This document shows positions 8,066 through 17,861 of a stretch of DNA of 64,000 bases, piece by piece (within the stretch, counting starts at the first letter, position 1; each line of letters opens with the position of its first letter). Source of the DNA: Gottschalkiaceae bacterium SANA (GTDB taxonomy: Bacteria; Bacillota; Clostridia; Tissierellales; GPF-1); the NCBI GenBank assembly GCA_036323355.1, contig AP028876.1, forward strand, positions 1,054,001-1,118,000. Direction: 5' to 3'. Under the pieces are notes generated by a model. It saw only the letters and a program-made list of their open reading frames with translations. It did no database searches and was not told the DNA's origin. The position numbers and the translations under genes were made by a program.

Positions 8066-9049
8066 ATGTCATATAAACCACCTTTTTCAATAACGGAAAA
8101 AACAGTGACTTTAGTAGCAGATATCATGGAGCTGATAACAAGAATAACTATGAATGAAAGAAATGAAATCAATCCTAGATTGCGAAGAGAGAATAGAATA
8201 AAAACAATTCAAGCATCATTGGCAATTGAAAATAATTCATTATCTATTGATCAAGTAACAGCCATAGTAAATGGTCGACGCGTGTTAGGTCCAGGTCAAG
8301 ATATTCGTGAGGTTCAGAATGCTTATGAAGCTTACGAGAAACTTCTGGAACTTAATCCGTTTCAGGTAGATTCATTATTAACTGCTCATCAAGTATTGAT
8401 GAATGAACTCACTAAGGAGGCTGGGAGATTTCGTAGTGGTGGTGTGGGTGTTTTTGCTGGTGAGCAACTTGTTCATATGGCACCACCGGCACATTTGGTA
8501 TCGGAGCAAATCTGTGAATTATTAAAATGGATGAAGACGACAGAAGTTCATCCACTAGTTAAAAGTTGTGTATTCCATTACGAATTTGAATTCATACATC
8601 CTTTTGCAGATGGTAATGGACGTATGGGACGTATGTGGCAGACTTTGATTCTATATAAATGGAAAAAAATATTTGGTTGGCTTCCTGTTGAATCCTTGAT
8701 TAAGGATAGACAGGATCAATACTATAAAGTTTTAGGTCGGTGTGATCAGGAAGCAGATTCTGCTAAGTTTATAGAATTCTTGTTACAAGTCATTTATGAT
8801 GCGCTACTTGACCTTCAACAAACCGAACAAGTGACGGTACAAGTAACCGAACAAGTATCGAAGTTATTGGGAGTGATGGGAAGAGAACCATTAAGCACAA
8901 TAGAACTTATGAACTTGGTCGAACTTAAACATAGACCTACATTTAGAGATAATTATTTGCTGCCTGCTATAGAATTAGGGTATGTTGAAATGACGATACC
9001 AGATAAACCTAGAAGTAGTAAGCAGAAGTATAGAAAAATCAAAGGGTAA
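8066..9049 (+). CDS. Fic-domain protein (AMP-transferase family) with built-in inhibitory motif
   Basis: 327 residues. The start at 8066 is chosen because AGGAGG lies 6 bases upstream; an extension to 8024 lacks a site. The catalytic loop HPFADGNGRMGR at 178-189 matches the Fic consensus exactly, so transfer of AMP (or another nucleotide) to a protein hydroxyl is expected. An N-terminal SLAIEN (51-56) fits the inhibitory [S/T]xxxE[G/N] helix with Glu55, placing it in the self-inhibited class that needs no separate antitoxin. The C-terminal 90 residues resemble a winged-helix domain, preceded by a short TEQVTVQVTEQV repeat. It sits alone in the AT-rich accessory patch; the target is unknown. 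Confidence 0.88.
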   Translation: MSYKPPFSITEKTVTLVADIMELITRITMNERNEINPRLRRENRIKTIQASLAIENNSLSIDQVTAIVNGRRVLGPGQDIREVQNAYEAYEKLLELNPFQVDSLLTAHQVLMNELTKEAGRFRSGGVGVFAGEQLVHMAPPAHLVSEQICELLKWMKTTEVHPLVKSCVFHYEFEFIHPFADGNGRMGRMWQTLILYKWKKIFGWLPVESLIKDRQDQYYKVLGRCDQEADSAKFIEFLLQVIYDALLDLQQTEQVTVQVTEQVSKLLGVMGREPLSTIELMNLVELKHRPTFRDNYLLPAIELGYVEMTIPDKPRSSKQKYRKIKG

Positions 9050-9100
9050 TACTATCATAATCGTTTGCTTTTACAAGTAGATGGTAACTGTTGCATATGA

Positions 9101-9134
9101 AACGCCCCAGAAAATTTTCTGGGGCGTTGGTTTT
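9101..9134. terminator. Bidirectional terminator between fic and clpE
   Basis: A perfect 28-base palindrome, arm AACGCCCCAGAAAA, lies between the two convergent genes. T-rich sequence is short on both sides. Confidence 0.75.
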
Positions 9135-11523
9135 ACTCTGCGTGTTCAATTGTCAATTTGATCTTGTTGTCTTCTAAGTCAAAGACTGCGGTGTCGCCTT
9201 CTTTGAGTTCACCTCTTAAAAATCGCTCTGCCAACTCATCTTCAACGAGTCTTTGTAGGGTTCTTCTTAGTGGGCGTGCGCCGTACTGTACGCTGTAACC
9301 AAGTTCCACCAAGTGCTTCTTGGCTTCTTCTGTAATTTCCAGCTTCATTTTTTTTGCGTTGAGTTCCAAAGCAATCTCATTGATTTGAAGTTCGATAATC
9401 TCGGTGAGATGTTCGGGCTTCAATCGATGGAAAGCGATGATCTCGTCGATTCGATTCAAAAACTCGGGTCTAAAGAACTTTCTAAGGGCTTCTTTGGATG
9501 CTTCTGATTCCAGTTGATCACCTTGATTGCCGAAACCGAGGGTTGAACCTTTGGTTTGTGTGCCGGCGTTTGAGGTCATAATCATGACCGTATTTTCAAA
9601 GTGAACGGTACGTCCTTGGCTGTCTGTCAATCTGCCATCTTCAAGAATTTGAAGCAGCATGTGGAAGACATCCGGGTGTGCTTTCTCGATCTCATCGAGG
9701 AGGACAAGAGAATAAGGTTTTCTTCTAATCTTCTCAGTCAAGAATCCGCCTTGATCATAGCCCACATATCCGGGAGGCGCACCAATCAATTTTGATACGG
9801 TGTGCTTTTCCATATACTCAGACATATCCAATCGGATCATGGCTTCTTCTGAACCGAAGAGCTCAATGGCGACGCTTTTCGCTAATTCTGTTTTACCAAC
9901 ACCTGTTGGTCCCACAAAGATAAAGGATGCGGGTTTTCGTTCTCGATGGAAGCCGGAACGCTTTCTGCGAATGGTTTTTGAAAGGGCTTGTACTGCTTTA
10001 TTCTGAGCGATGACACGTTTGTGTAAACGCTCTTCCAGTTGCAACAGACGATCGGCTTCGAATTCCGAAATCTTGTGGACTGGAATTTTGGTCCAAGCTT
10101 CAATTACATAGGCAATGTCTTCTCGAGTCAGTGCAATTTGACCGAACTGGTTTTCCAATTCCTCGATTTTTTTAACCAGACGCAATTCCTCTGATTTAAA
10201 TTCAGCAGCTGCTTCATATTGTCCAACTTCAGCAGCTGATTCTTTCTCGTCCTGAGCCTTGATCAGATCTTCTTGAAGGGCTGCAATCTCAACTAGCCCT
10301 AAGTTCTTTAAGTTGGCTCGAGAACCGGCCTCGTCAATTACGTCAATGGCTTTGTCAGGTAAGAAACGGTCAGTAATATACCGTTCCGACATTTCCACTG
10401 CCGTTTCAATCAAGTCATCTGGAATAATTACCTTATGGTAGTCTTCGTAGTAGGAACGGATTCCCTTAAGGATTTCGACGGTTTCTTCAATGCTTGGTTC
10501 TTCAACGAGAATCGGTTGGAATCGACGTTCTAGCGCTGCGTCCTTTTCGATATACTTGCGGTATTCATCTAGGGTCGTTGCACCAATAATCTGTATCTCG
10601 CCTCGTGCCAAAGCAGGCTTTAAGATGTTTGCTGCATTCATAGCGCCGCTTTCTGCTTCACCAGCACCAGCGATATTATGAAGCTCATCAATGACGAGGA
10701 TAATGTTGCCTTCTGTTGCCGCTTCTTTTAGAATGGCTTTCATGCGGTTCTCAAATTGTCCCCGGAACTGTGTTCCTGCAACAAGGGCTGTTAGATCTAA
10801 GAGATAAATTTCGCTGTTTAGTAGTTTCGCGGGAACTTTTTTCTCAGCAATCCGCACGGCCAAGCCTTCTGCAATGGCGGTTTTGCCGACACCGGGCTCA
10901 CCGATGAGTACCGGGTTGTTCTTGCTTCTTCTATTTAGGATCTGCATCAAACGATCCACTTCACGATGGCGGCCAATGACACGGTCTAGGGAATGATTCT
11001 TGGCTAGATCCGTTAGATTGGTTCCATACGCTTCAAGGGCTTTTCGTTTCTTCTTCCTTTGATGCTTGATTTTTGTCTTTTTGCCGCTCTTTGAAGAGGC
11101 AGTTTCATGGGAATGATCGTGTTCTTCATCCGGCATGTCTTCAGCTTCGTCCTCATCCATGTCCTCGTCGTCCTCGTCTTCAGGACTTTCCAAGGCATCA
11201 AAATTTTTGTTGCTCATCATCGATTGTAATTGTTGAAAGATGGGGTTGTCATCCATCTCTTCAGGATCCATGATCATCATGCCTTGCATGGCTTCTTGCA
11301 ATTCATCCTGATCAATGTTTGAAAATAATTTCATCATCTGTTCATTGAGGTTTTTATAATCCTCGCTGGACATATTCATTTGCTCCATCACTTGATCGAT
11401 GGGTTCAATACCTAATTCTTTTGCGCATGGAATACAAAGACCCATTGTGGTTTGTTTTCCATCTTCCAGTTTGGTCGTGTAAACGACTGCGACGTTTTTT
11501 TTGCATCGTTCACAAAGCTTCAT
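9133..11523 (-). CDS. clpE: ClpE-type Clp protease ATP-binding subunit
   Basis: 796-residue AAA+ unfoldase that should feed substrates to ClpP. The N-terminus is a four-cysteine zinc finger (C4, C7, C30, C33) instead of Clp-N repeats, the mark of ClpE. Residues 111-140 are almost all Asp/Glu with a DHSH stretch, followed by a Lys/Arg-rich block at 147-162, an insertion making it about 100 residues longer than B. subtilis ClpE. Walker A of D1 is GEPGVGKT (208-215), Walker B IDELHN; a UVR coiled coil follows; D2 has GPTGVGKT and [11 protein letters not shown]. An LGF tripeptide after the D2 Walker region fits the ClpP-docking loop. A sigma-A-like promoter is upstream and no ctsR is adjacent. 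Confidence 0.9.
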   Translation of the reverse strand: MKLCERCKKNVAVVYTTKLEDGKQTTMGLCIPCAKELGIEPIDQVMEQMNMSSEDYKNLNEQMMKLFSNIDQDELQEAMQGMMIMDPEEMDDNPIFQQLQSMMSNKNFDALESPEDEDDEDMDEDEAEDMPDEEHDHSHETASSKSGKKTKIKHQRKKKRKALEAYGTNLTDLAKNHSLDRVIGRHREVDRLMQILNRRSKNNPVLIGEPGVGKTAIAEGLAVRIAEKKVPAKLLNSEIYLLDLTALVAGTQFRGQFENRMKAILKEAATEGNIILVIDELHNIAGAGEAESGAMNAANILKPALARGEIQIIGATTLDEYRKYIEKDAALERRFQPILVEEPSIEETVEILKGIRSYYEDYHKVIIPDDLIETAVEMSERYITDRFLPDKAIDVIDEAGSRANLKNLGLVEIAALQEDLIKAQDEKESAAEVGQYEAAAEFKSEELRLVKKIEELENQFGQIALTREDIAYVIEAWTKIPVHKISEFEADRLLQLEERLHKRVIAQNKAVQALSKTIRRKRSGFHRERKPASFIFVGPTGVGKTELAKSVAIELFGSEEAMIRLDMSEYMEKHTVSKLIGAPPGYVGYDQGGFLTEKIRRKPYSLVLLDEIEKAHPDVFHMLLQILEDGRLTDSQGRTVHFENTVMIMTSNAGTQTKGSTLGFGNQGDQLESEASKEALRKFFRPEFLNRIDEIIAFHRLKPEHLTEIIELQINEIALELNAKKMKLEITEEAKKHLVELGYSVQYGARPLRRTLQRLVEDELAERFLRGELKEGDTAVFDLEDNKIKLTIEHAE

Positions 11524-11571
11524 ATACTCATCTCCATTTCTTGTCTATAAACACAATTTGTTACTACTTTG

Positions 11572-11600
11572 AGTGTATGCCATGAATCTTCGAATTGCAA
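11572..11600 (-). promoter_or_regulatory. Putative sigma-A promoter for clpE
   Basis: Read on the minus strand: TTGCAA, 17-base spacer, TACACT. It lies about 50 bases upstream of the clpE start. No CtsR-type tandem repeat was recognised around it. Confidence 0.55.
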
Positions 11601-11761
11601 TGACACCAAGCGTTAATTTATGAAAAATTTGCAACTTATAGATTGAAAGAGTGACTAGCGAAAGGCTTTGCTTGATGGAGGTTAGACGAGAAATGCCTTG
11701 AATGATTCTTAGCCTGGGATATGGTTTCATGGTATACTAAATAGACTAATAGGAGGTGCTT

Positions 11762-12682
11762 ATGGGAAATCGAATTGTGGTCATTGGTGGCGCTAATTTA
11801 GACCTAGTTGGCCGTTCACGTCTAGCATATCGCTCCGAGGATTCAAATCCAGGCAGTGTAAAAATGAGCCCGGGAGGAGTAGGAAGAAATATTGCCGAAA
11901 ATCTTTCGCGTTTGGGCGCGGAGGTTGTTTTTTTATCAGCAATTGGGCAGGACCCCCAGGGTCAATTGGTGGCCCAGGCCACGGAAGCGGTTGGAGTTAA
12001 CCTTCAGCATGTGCTGCGTACCGACTGTGGAACGTCTACCTATCTTTGCATTTTGGATGAAAAGGGCGAGATGGTGGGTGCCATTAATGAGATGGAACCC
12101 ATAGAAGCGGTGACGGCAGGGGTGATCCGTGGATGGAAATCAGTGATTGCTTCAGCGGATCTCTGTGTGATCGATTTGAATCTTTCGGAGTCAGCCATTG
12201 AAGCATTCTTTTCAATAAAAGGAGAGGTTCCAGTATTTGTGGATCCGGTATCTTGTGCCAAGGCAGAGAAGATACGCCCCTATCTTTCACAGGTAGCGGG
12301 AATTAAACCGAATCGTTTGGAAGCCGGAGTATTAACGGGTTTGTTTTCACAAGATCCTACTGTATTGGGGAAGGCTTTGCTTGACTTAGGGGTAGGTGAG
12401 GTGGTATTGTCGGATGGTGCCAATGGTGTTTATTGTTTTGGGGACAGGCAGCCATTGCATTGCCCGATTAAGCCAGTTGAGGTGGTTAATGTTACGGGTG
12501 CCGGGGATGCCTTTATGGCAGCCTGGGTATGGAGCTTATTTAGTTGGAAAGAGTGGATGAAACGTTGTCGATTTGCTATGGCGGCATCGACCTTGACCAT
12601 TGGATCAGAAGAAACAATTTATCCGGCTCTGTCTTTCGAGGCAGTCGTGAAAAGAGAGAGGGAGTTGTGGGGAAATGAATAA
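11762..12682 (+). CDS. PfkB-family nucleoside kinase, pseudouridine-kinase-like
   Basis: 306 residues from the ATG 5 bases after AGGAGG. The fold is a ribokinase-type sugar/nucleoside kinase: GGANLDLVG at the N-terminus, the family signature PGGVGRNIAENLSRLG (about 38-53) and the ATP/anion-hole motif VTGAGDAFMA near residue 245, with the catalytic Asp intact. The N-terminal half resembles pseudouridine kinase (phosphorylates pseudouridine on the 5' position), but without the HTH fused to the two related kinases at 23-28 kb. It overlaps the xanthine phosphoribosyltransferase gene by 8 bases, so the pair may salvage nucleosides. Exact substrate is inferred. Confidence 0.82.
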   Translation: MGNRIVVIGGANLDLVGRSRLAYRSEDSNPGSVKMSPGGVGRNIAENLSRLGAEVVFLSAIGQDPQGQLVAQATEAVGVNLQHVLRTDCGTSTYLCILDEKGEMVGAINEMEPIEAVTAGVIRGWKSVIASADLCVIDLNLSESAIEAFFSIKGEVPVFVDPVSCAKAEKIRPYLSQVAGIKPNRLEAGVLTGLFSQDPTVLGKALLDLGVGEVVLSDGANGVYCFGDRQPLHCPIKPVEVVNVTGAGDAFMAAWVWSLFSWKEWMKRCRFAMAASTLTIGSEETIYPALSFEAVVKRERELWGNE

Positions 12683-13253
12683 AGCATTGGAAATCCGTGT
12701 AGAGCGGGATGGCGTTGTTGCAGACGGAGAAATTCTAAAGGTAGACAGTTTTATTAATCATCAGGTGGATCCATCCTTTTTGAATCTGGCGGGACGAGAA
12801 TTCTTTGCGCGGTTTAAGAATGAAGGTATTACTAAAATTCTAACCATTGAGGCGAGTGGAATTGCCATTGCGGCCATTGCTGCACAATACTTTGATGTGC
12901 CTTTTGTTTTTGCAAAAAAGATGGAGTCCTTGAATTTGGATCCGGACACCTTTGAAACCGATGTTTTTTCCTATACCAAGGGAAAAGGATATAAGGTGCG
13001 GGTTGCCAAGAAGTTTTTGACTGCTGATGACAAAATACTGATTTTGGATGATTTTCTCGCTCGTGGGGAAGCTGCATTGGGCTTGGTGCGACTGTGTCGA
13101 CAGGCTGGTGCCAAGGTTGGTGGAATTGGAATCTTAATTGAAAAGAGTTTTCAAGAAGGTGCTGGACGGATTGAACAAGAAGATATTCGCTTGGAATCTT
13201 TAGTCCGGATTGCCGGTTTCGAAGATGGGAAAGTTATATTTAAGCAAGACTAA
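12675..13253 (+). CDS. xpt: Xanthine phosphoribosyltransferase
   Basis: 192 residues, the usual length for Xpt. It transfers the ribose-5-phosphate of PRPP to xanthine, giving XMP. The PRPP-binding motif appears as ILILDDFLARGEA (about 116-128), and the N-terminal VDSFINHQVDP and TIEASGIAIA segments are typical. It overlaps the preceding kinase gene by 8 bases, indicating coupling. No purine riboswitch was seen ahead of the operon. A strong terminator follows directly. Confidence 0.95.
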   Translation: MNKALEIRVERDGVVADGEILKVDSFINHQVDPSFLNLAGREFFARFKNEGITKILTIEASGIAIAAIAAQYFDVPFVFAKKMESLNLDPDTFETDVFSYTKGKGYKVRVAKKFLTADDKILILDDFLARGEAALGLVRLCRQAGAKVGGIGILIEKSFQEGAGRIEQEDIRLESLVRIAGFEDGKVIFKQD

Positions 13254-13285
13254 AGGCGTGGAATTTTCCACGCCTTGTTTTTTTT
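13253..13285. terminator. Terminator between xpt and galM
   Basis: AAGGCGTGGAA/TTCCACGCCTT hairpin at 13253-13276 followed by a long T-run on the plus strand; it overlaps the xpt stop. On the minus strand it can also act behind galM. Confidence 0.88.
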
Positions 13286-13287
13286 GC

Positions 13288-14340
13288 TTATTTTTTGATG
13301 CCGAATTGATAAATGGTTTTGCTTTGGTAGTGTTCTTCGGGCTTGAGAATAATGGAAGCCGCATTTTTGTTATGAATTGCATCTGGAAAGGCTTGTGTTT
13401 CAAAGCAAATGCCTTCGTAGTCATGAGGCCGTTTTCCATGGTTTAATGGTTCATCGGGCAGGCTACTTAGATAATTTCCCGTGTAAACGACAAGGGTCCT
13501 CTCTGTCGTGGTAATAGCCATTGTTCTGCCGCTATGTGGGTCGGTGATTGTAACTTGTGGTTTTTCTTCTTTTAAACAGAAGGGATGATCGAAGCCTTTA
13601 CCGTAGGAAAGCTGTTGGTTTTTTTCCTGTAGGGCATGACCGATTCTTCGCTCAACTCTAAAATCAAAAGGCGTGTTGTCGACGGGGCGAATTACGGTAG
13701 GAACTACATCTTGGTCAATTTGGCCGTAATGATCGGCATGAATGGTCAGCAGATGATCGTCGATGGTTGTATTCGGTTTCCCTGAAAGGTTGAAGTAGCT
13801 ATGGTTGGTTAGGGTAACCGGCGTCGCCTGGTCCGTTGTTGCGTGGTAGTCAATGATCAGGGCATTTTCTTTGGTGATGGTATAGGTAACTTCTAGATCT
13901 AAGTTGCCGGGGAAGCCCTCTTCCATATGGGGACTTCGGCGCTTTAAAATGACGCCGCAGCTTTCTTTGGTTTCGAAGGGTTCTACATGGTAAACTTGGA
14001 AAGCAAAACCATGCGTACCGCCGTGGAGGCAAGACTGCTTGTTGTTTTGCGCCAAGGTGTAGGATTTGTTGTTTAGGGTGAACTTTCCTTGACTGATTCT
14101 ACCCGCTACGCGGCCCGTGAGGGCACCTAAATGGGGCGAAAAGGTTTCGTAAGGTCGCAGATAATTATAGCCTAAAACGACGTTCTGAACGCTTCCATTT
14201 CGATCGGGTGCTAGGATCTCGGTAATGACTCCGCCGAAAGATAAAACTGTAACAGAATACTGGTCTTCACCGATCAAATGATAGGCGTAAATGGCTTGAC
14301 CATTTTCACTTGTTCCAAATAATTTGACTTGTACATTCAT
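13288..14340 (-). CDS. galM: Aldose 1-epimerase (galactose mutarotase)
   Basis: 350 residues. Interconverts alpha and beta anomers of galactose or glucose, the entry step of the Leloir pathway whose galK and galT lie near 49-52 kb. Characteristic segments are LGALTGRVAGRIS, CLHGGTHGF, the catalytic-histidine motif LTNHSYFNLSG and a C-terminal ICFETQAFPDA carrying the catalytic glutamate. No signal peptide, so cytoplasmic. Monocistronic, convergent with xpt. Confidence 0.93.
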   Translation of the reverse strand: MNVQVKLFGTSENGQAIYAYHLIGEDQYSVTVLSFGGVITEILAPDRNGSVQNVVLGYNYLRPYETFSPHLGALTGRVAGRISQGKFTLNNKSYTLAQNNKQSCLHGGTHGFAFQVYHVEPFETKESCGVILKRRSPHMEEGFPGNLDLEVTYTITKENALIIDYHATTDQATPVTLTNHSYFNLSGKPNTTIDDHLLTIHADHYGQIDQDVVPTVIRPVDNTPFDFRVERRIGHALQEKNQQLSYGKGFDHPFCLKEEKPQVTITDPHSGRTMAITTTERTLVVYTGNYLSSLPDEPLNHGKRPHDYEGICFETQAFPDAIHNKNAASIILKPEEHYQSKTIYQFGIKK

Positions 14341-14520
14341 GAACTCACCGCTTTCTTGATTGAATAAAGAAACTAGGCTCAGTATATCATAATGGATGGC
14401 TTGAGAAAAAATGGGAATCCATTACAGACGGACAAACGTTTTCACGATGGAGACATTGAAAGTTTGTTAAAAAAAAGTAACAGGAAAACGTTCTATTTTG
14501 TTAATAGGCGCTTTTCTTAA

Positions 14521-14549
14521 TTGTCAGACAAATTTTACTATGTTAGACT
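14521..14549 (+). promoter_or_regulatory. Putative promoter of the serine operon
   Basis: TTGTCA, 17-base spacer, TAGACT, about 55 bases upstream of the first gene. No T-box sequence was found in this leader, so tRNA-Ser control is not indicated. Confidence 0.5.
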
Positions 14550-14606
14550 AAGTTCGTAGGAAATATTACAAATAAATAAGGGAATTGTTAAAAGGAGGAA
14601 ACGTCC

Positions 14607-15680
14607 ATGCACAAGAAATTATTTATTCCAGGACCAGTTGATGTACGACCTGAGGTACTTGAGCAAATGTCGAAGCCGATGATTGGTCATCGATCAAAGG
14701 AAGCTTCTCATTTACAACGAAGAATTTCAGATAATTTACGTAAACTCTTTTACACAGAGAATGAGATCTTATTATCCACCACATCAGGTAGTGGATTAAT
14801 GGAGGGTTCCATTCGTTCCTGTACGAAAAAACGAGCGGCTTGTTTTTCAGTTGGCGCTTTCGGTACTCGTTGGTATGATATGGCGATTGCCAATCATGTT
14901 CCTGCAGATTTGTACGCATCAGAGCTAGGCCAGCCGACAACGGTCGAAATGGTTGATGAGGCCTTAGCGACAGGTAAATACGATTTGATTACAGTGACAC
15001 ATAATGAAACATCCACTGGGATTATGAACCCAGTAGCTGAAATTGGCGCATTACTTAAAGAAAAATATCCAGAAGTGATCTTCTGTGTGGATGCAGTCTC
15101 TTCGGCAGCCGGCTATAAGATCGAAGTGGATGCCTGGGGAATTGATGTATGTATTACATCGACGCAAAAAGCCTTGGGATTACCACCAGGATTAGCAATT
15201 TGTACCTTTAGTCAAAAGGCATATGAGTCTGCCAAGCAAGTTGAATTCCGTGGTTTCTATCTTGATTTGGTAAAATTGTACGATACGATTCAAAAGAAAG
15301 ACTATCAATATCCGTCAACACCATCTCTTTCTCATATGTATGCTTTGGATTATCAATTGCAGTGCATTATGGAAGAGGGCTTAGATCAACGATTTGCACG
15401 ACATGCTGAAATGGCTGATTATATTCGTGCTTGGGCGGAGAAAAACTTCGAATTGTTCGCACCGGAAGGGTTCCGTTCCAATACCGTTACTGCTATTAAA
15501 AACACCAAAGAAATCTCTGTTGTCGGCTTGAACAAGGAATTGGCACGTCGCGGCTATGCGGTTTCAAACGGTTATGGAAAGATGAAGGAAAAAACATTCC
15601 GAATCGCCCATATGGCAGACTACAAAATTCAAGATTTGCAAGAATTGATTAAGCAAATCGATGATATTCTTGGACTATAA
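14607..15680 (+). CDS. serC: Class V aminotransferase, probable phosphoserine aminotransferase
   Basis: 357-residue PLP enzyme of the alanine-glyoxylate/serine-pyruvate aminotransferase branch. N-terminal FIPGPVDVRPEVLEQM and MIGHRS, the aspartate of CVDAVSSAAG and the PLP lysine in TSTQKALGLPPG are all present. Sequence alone would allow alanine-glyoxylate transaminase, but the gene is followed 12 bases later by serA and then a DUF1015 gene, an arrangement in which this type acts as the archaeal/clostridial phosphoserine aminotransferase. AGGAGG precedes the ATG. Confidence 0.85.
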   Translation: MHKKLFIPGPVDVRPEVLEQMSKPMIGHRSKEASHLQRRISDNLRKLFYTENEILLSTTSGSGLMEGSIRSCTKKRAACFSVGAFGTRWYDMAIANHVPADLYASELGQPTTVEMVDEALATGKYDLITVTHNETSTGIMNPVAEIGALLKEKYPEVIFCVDAVSSAAGYKIEVDAWGIDVCITSTQKALGLPPGLAICTFSQKAYESAKQVEFRGFYLDLVKLYDTIQKKDYQYPSTPSLSHMYALDYQLQCIMEEGLDQRFARHAEMADYIRAWAEKNFELFAPEGFRSNTVTAIKNTKEISVVGLNKELARRGYAVSNGYGKMKEKTFRIAHMADYKIQDLQELIKQIDDILGL

Positions 15681-15692
15681 GGAGGCACTTAT

Positions 15693-16595
15693 ATGGCAAA
15701 GATCTTAGTAACGGATGGCATGGACAAAGCGGGTATTGGAACGCTAAAAGCCCTAGGCCATACTGTAGATGAACAATTTTATGAGTTGGATGCGCTAAAA
15801 GAGATCATTGGTGATTACGATTGTATTGTTGTTCGATCTGCGACAAAAGTGCGTGAGGCTTTAATTGATATTGCAGCAAAAGGCAAGTTGAAATTAATCA
15901 TTCGTGGTGGTGTTGGTGTCGATAATATCGACGTACAATACGCAGAGAGCAAAGGCATTAAGGTTCGCAACACGCCTAAAGCCTCCAGTGCATCTGTTGC
16001 GGAATTGGCTATCGGCCATATGTTCAGTTTGGCTCGTCATCTGTATATTTCTAATGTAACCATGAGAAACGGCGAGTGGAACAAGAAACAATACAAGGGA
16101 ATCGAATTGGCTGGCAAGACATTGGGTTTGATTGGTTCTGGTCGTATTGGGTTGGAAACTGCCAAGCGTGCGGATGCTTTGGGTATGAAAGTCGTTTATA
16201 TCAACCATAAGAATCATGAGGTTGATGGCCCGTGGACCATGGTGACCAAGGATGAATTGCTGGGACGATCTGATTTTGTCTCTTTGCATATGCCATTTAT
16301 CAAAGAAGAAGGTCCTGCAATTGGGGAAGCTGAATTTGCGAAAATGAAAGACGGCGTCTATCTAGTGAACTGTGCCCGCGGCGGCGTTGTAGACGAGGCG
16401 GCTTTGCTGGCAGCTTTGGATTCCGGCAAGGTAGCGGCAGCGGCGGTTGACGTATATGAAGTGGAACCAACAAAGAACGAGGCGCTTTATTCTCATCCAA
16501 AAGTATCCATGACACCACATATCGGTGCATCTACTTCTGAAGCGCAAAAGCGTATTGGTGAAGAGATTGTGGACCTTGTAAAAGAAGTTCTATAA
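15693..16595 (+). CDS. serA: D-3-phosphoglycerate dehydrogenase (short form)
   Basis: 300 residues; oxidises 3-phosphoglycerate to 3-phosphohydroxypyruvate, the first step of serine synthesis. NAD-binding motif GLIGSGRIGLETAKRA lies near 148-163; the catalytic Arg (CARGGVVDE), Glu (VYEVEPT) and His (PHIGAST) are in their expected order. It lacks the C-terminal ACT and intervening domains of longer SerA proteins, so feedback by serine through an ACT domain is absent. It lies between the aminotransferase and DUF1015 genes with gaps of 12 bases each. Confidence 0.93.
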   Translation: MAKILVTDGMDKAGIGTLKALGHTVDEQFYELDALKEIIGDYDCIVVRSATKVREALIDIAAKGKLKLIIRGGVGVDNIDVQYAESKGIKVRNTPKASSASVAELAIGHMFSLARHLYISNVTMRNGEWNKKQYKGIELAGKTLGLIGSGRIGLETAKRADALGMKVVYINHKNHEVDGPWTMVTKDELLGRSDFVSLHMPFIKEEGPAIGEAEFAKMKDGVYLVNCARGGVVDEAALLAALDSGKVAAAAVDVYEVEPTKNEALYSHPKVSMTPHIGASTSEAQKRIGEEIVDLVKEVL

Positions 16596-16607
16596 AAGGA
16601 GGAAGCT

Positions 16608-17858
16608 ATGGCAATTGTAAAACCATTTAAAGGGCTTCGTCCCGCAGTAGATAAGGTGGAAGAAGTAGCAAGTTTGCCTTATGATGTAATGAACCGCCAA
16701 GAAGCCAAGGAGATGGCAAAAGGTAAAGACTGGTCTTTCCTTCATGTCGTTCGTCCCGAGATTGATTTGCCAGATGAGGTGGATCTACATGATGATTCAG
16801 CTTATGCCAAGGCAAGAGAAAATCTTGACTTGTTTCAAGCAGAAGGCGTTTTGGTTCAAGATCAAGAACCGGTTTATTATATCTATCGACAATTGATGTT
16901 TGGTCGTGTTCAAACTGGAATTGTGGCATGTACATCCATCGATGAGTATATGAATGAAACTATAAAAAAACATGAATTCACACGACCGGAAAAAGAGCAG
17001 GATCGTATTCGTAATTTTGATACCTGTGATGCCAATACGGCACCGATTTTCTTGACCTATCGTCGTCATGAGGTCATTCATCAAGCGACCAATGAGTGGA
17101 TTAAGTTTAATCGTCCGATTTACCAATTTACTTCAGAAGATGATATTCAACATATCGTGTGGAAAATTGACGAGGCTGAAGTTGTAGCTGAGATCCAAAA
17201 GGCATTCAATGAGGTGGAATACTTATATATCGCCGATGGTCATCATCGTTCGGCATCCTCTGTAAAAGTAGGCATGAAGCGTCGGGAACAATTCCCGAAC
17301 TTCACTGGCGAAGAGGAGTTCAACTTCTTTATGAGTGTTATTTTCCCAGATGAAGATCTATTTATTATGGATTACAACCGAGTGGTGGAAGACTTGAATG
17401 GGGCGTCCAAAGAAGAGTTCTTGAAAGCCATTGAGAAGGATTTCGAGGTTCAAGCACTAGCGACTGACGGACCGTATCATCCAAAGAAAAAACACGAAGT
17501 GGGCATGATTCTAGATGGCAAGTGGTATCGATTGACCATGAAGGCCGGCAGCTTTGATGCCGCCGATCCGGTGGGAAGCTTGGACTGCGCAATCTTGCAG
17601 GATAATCTTTTGCAGCCGATTTTGGGGATCGAAGATCCAAGAACCAGCAATCGCATTCAATTTATTGGCGGGATTCGGGGCTTGGAAGAGTTGGAGAGTC
17701 GCGTAGCTAGAGATATGGCTGTAGGCTTTGCCATGTATCCGACAACCATTGTAGACTTGATTGATGTGGCCGACGCAGGACGCGTGATGCCGCCAAAATC
17801 AACCTGGTTCGAACCTAAATTACGAAGTGGTTTGTTTGTACACAAACTAGGAGAATAA
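16608..17858 (+). CDS. DUF1015 family protein of the serine operon
   Basis: 416 residues of the DUF1015 family, typified by the start GLRPAVDKVEEVASLPYDVMN, the central YIADGHHRSAS motif (about 207-217) and a C-terminal MPPKSTWFEPKLRSGLF. No transmembrane segment or signal peptide. Family members recur as the third gene after serC and serA in anaerobes, which suggests a role in serine metabolism; the missing step of that pathway here is phosphoserine phosphatase, for which no gene is nearby. A phosphatase role is a guess, not a demonstrated activity. A strong terminator ends the operon. Confidence 0.88.
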   Translation: MAIVKPFKGLRPAVDKVEEVASLPYDVMNRQEAKEMAKGKDWSFLHVVRPEIDLPDEVDLHDDSAYAKARENLDLFQAEGVLVQDQEPVYYIYRQLMFGRVQTGIVACTSIDEYMNETIKKHEFTRPEKEQDRIRNFDTCDANTAPIFLTYRRHEVIHQATNEWIKFNRPIYQFTSEDDIQHIVWKIDEAEVVAEIQKAFNEVEYLYIADGHHRSASSVKVGMKRREQFPNFTGEEEFNFFMSVIFPDEDLFIMDYNRVVEDLNGASKEEFLKAIEKDFEVQALATDGPYHPKKKHEVGMILDGKWYRLTMKAGSFDAADPVGSLDCAILQDNLLQPILGIEDPRTSNRIQFIGGIRGLEELESRVARDMAVGFAMYPTTIVDLIDVADAGRVMPPKSTWFEPKLRSGLFVHKLGE

Positions 17859-17861
17859 ATG

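Noticed and set aside
2100-9100. Possible prophage or integrative element carrying the Gabija-like genes
   Set aside because: No integrase, att repeat, tRNA or phage structural gene was seen; only AT-richness and accessory gene content support acquisition.
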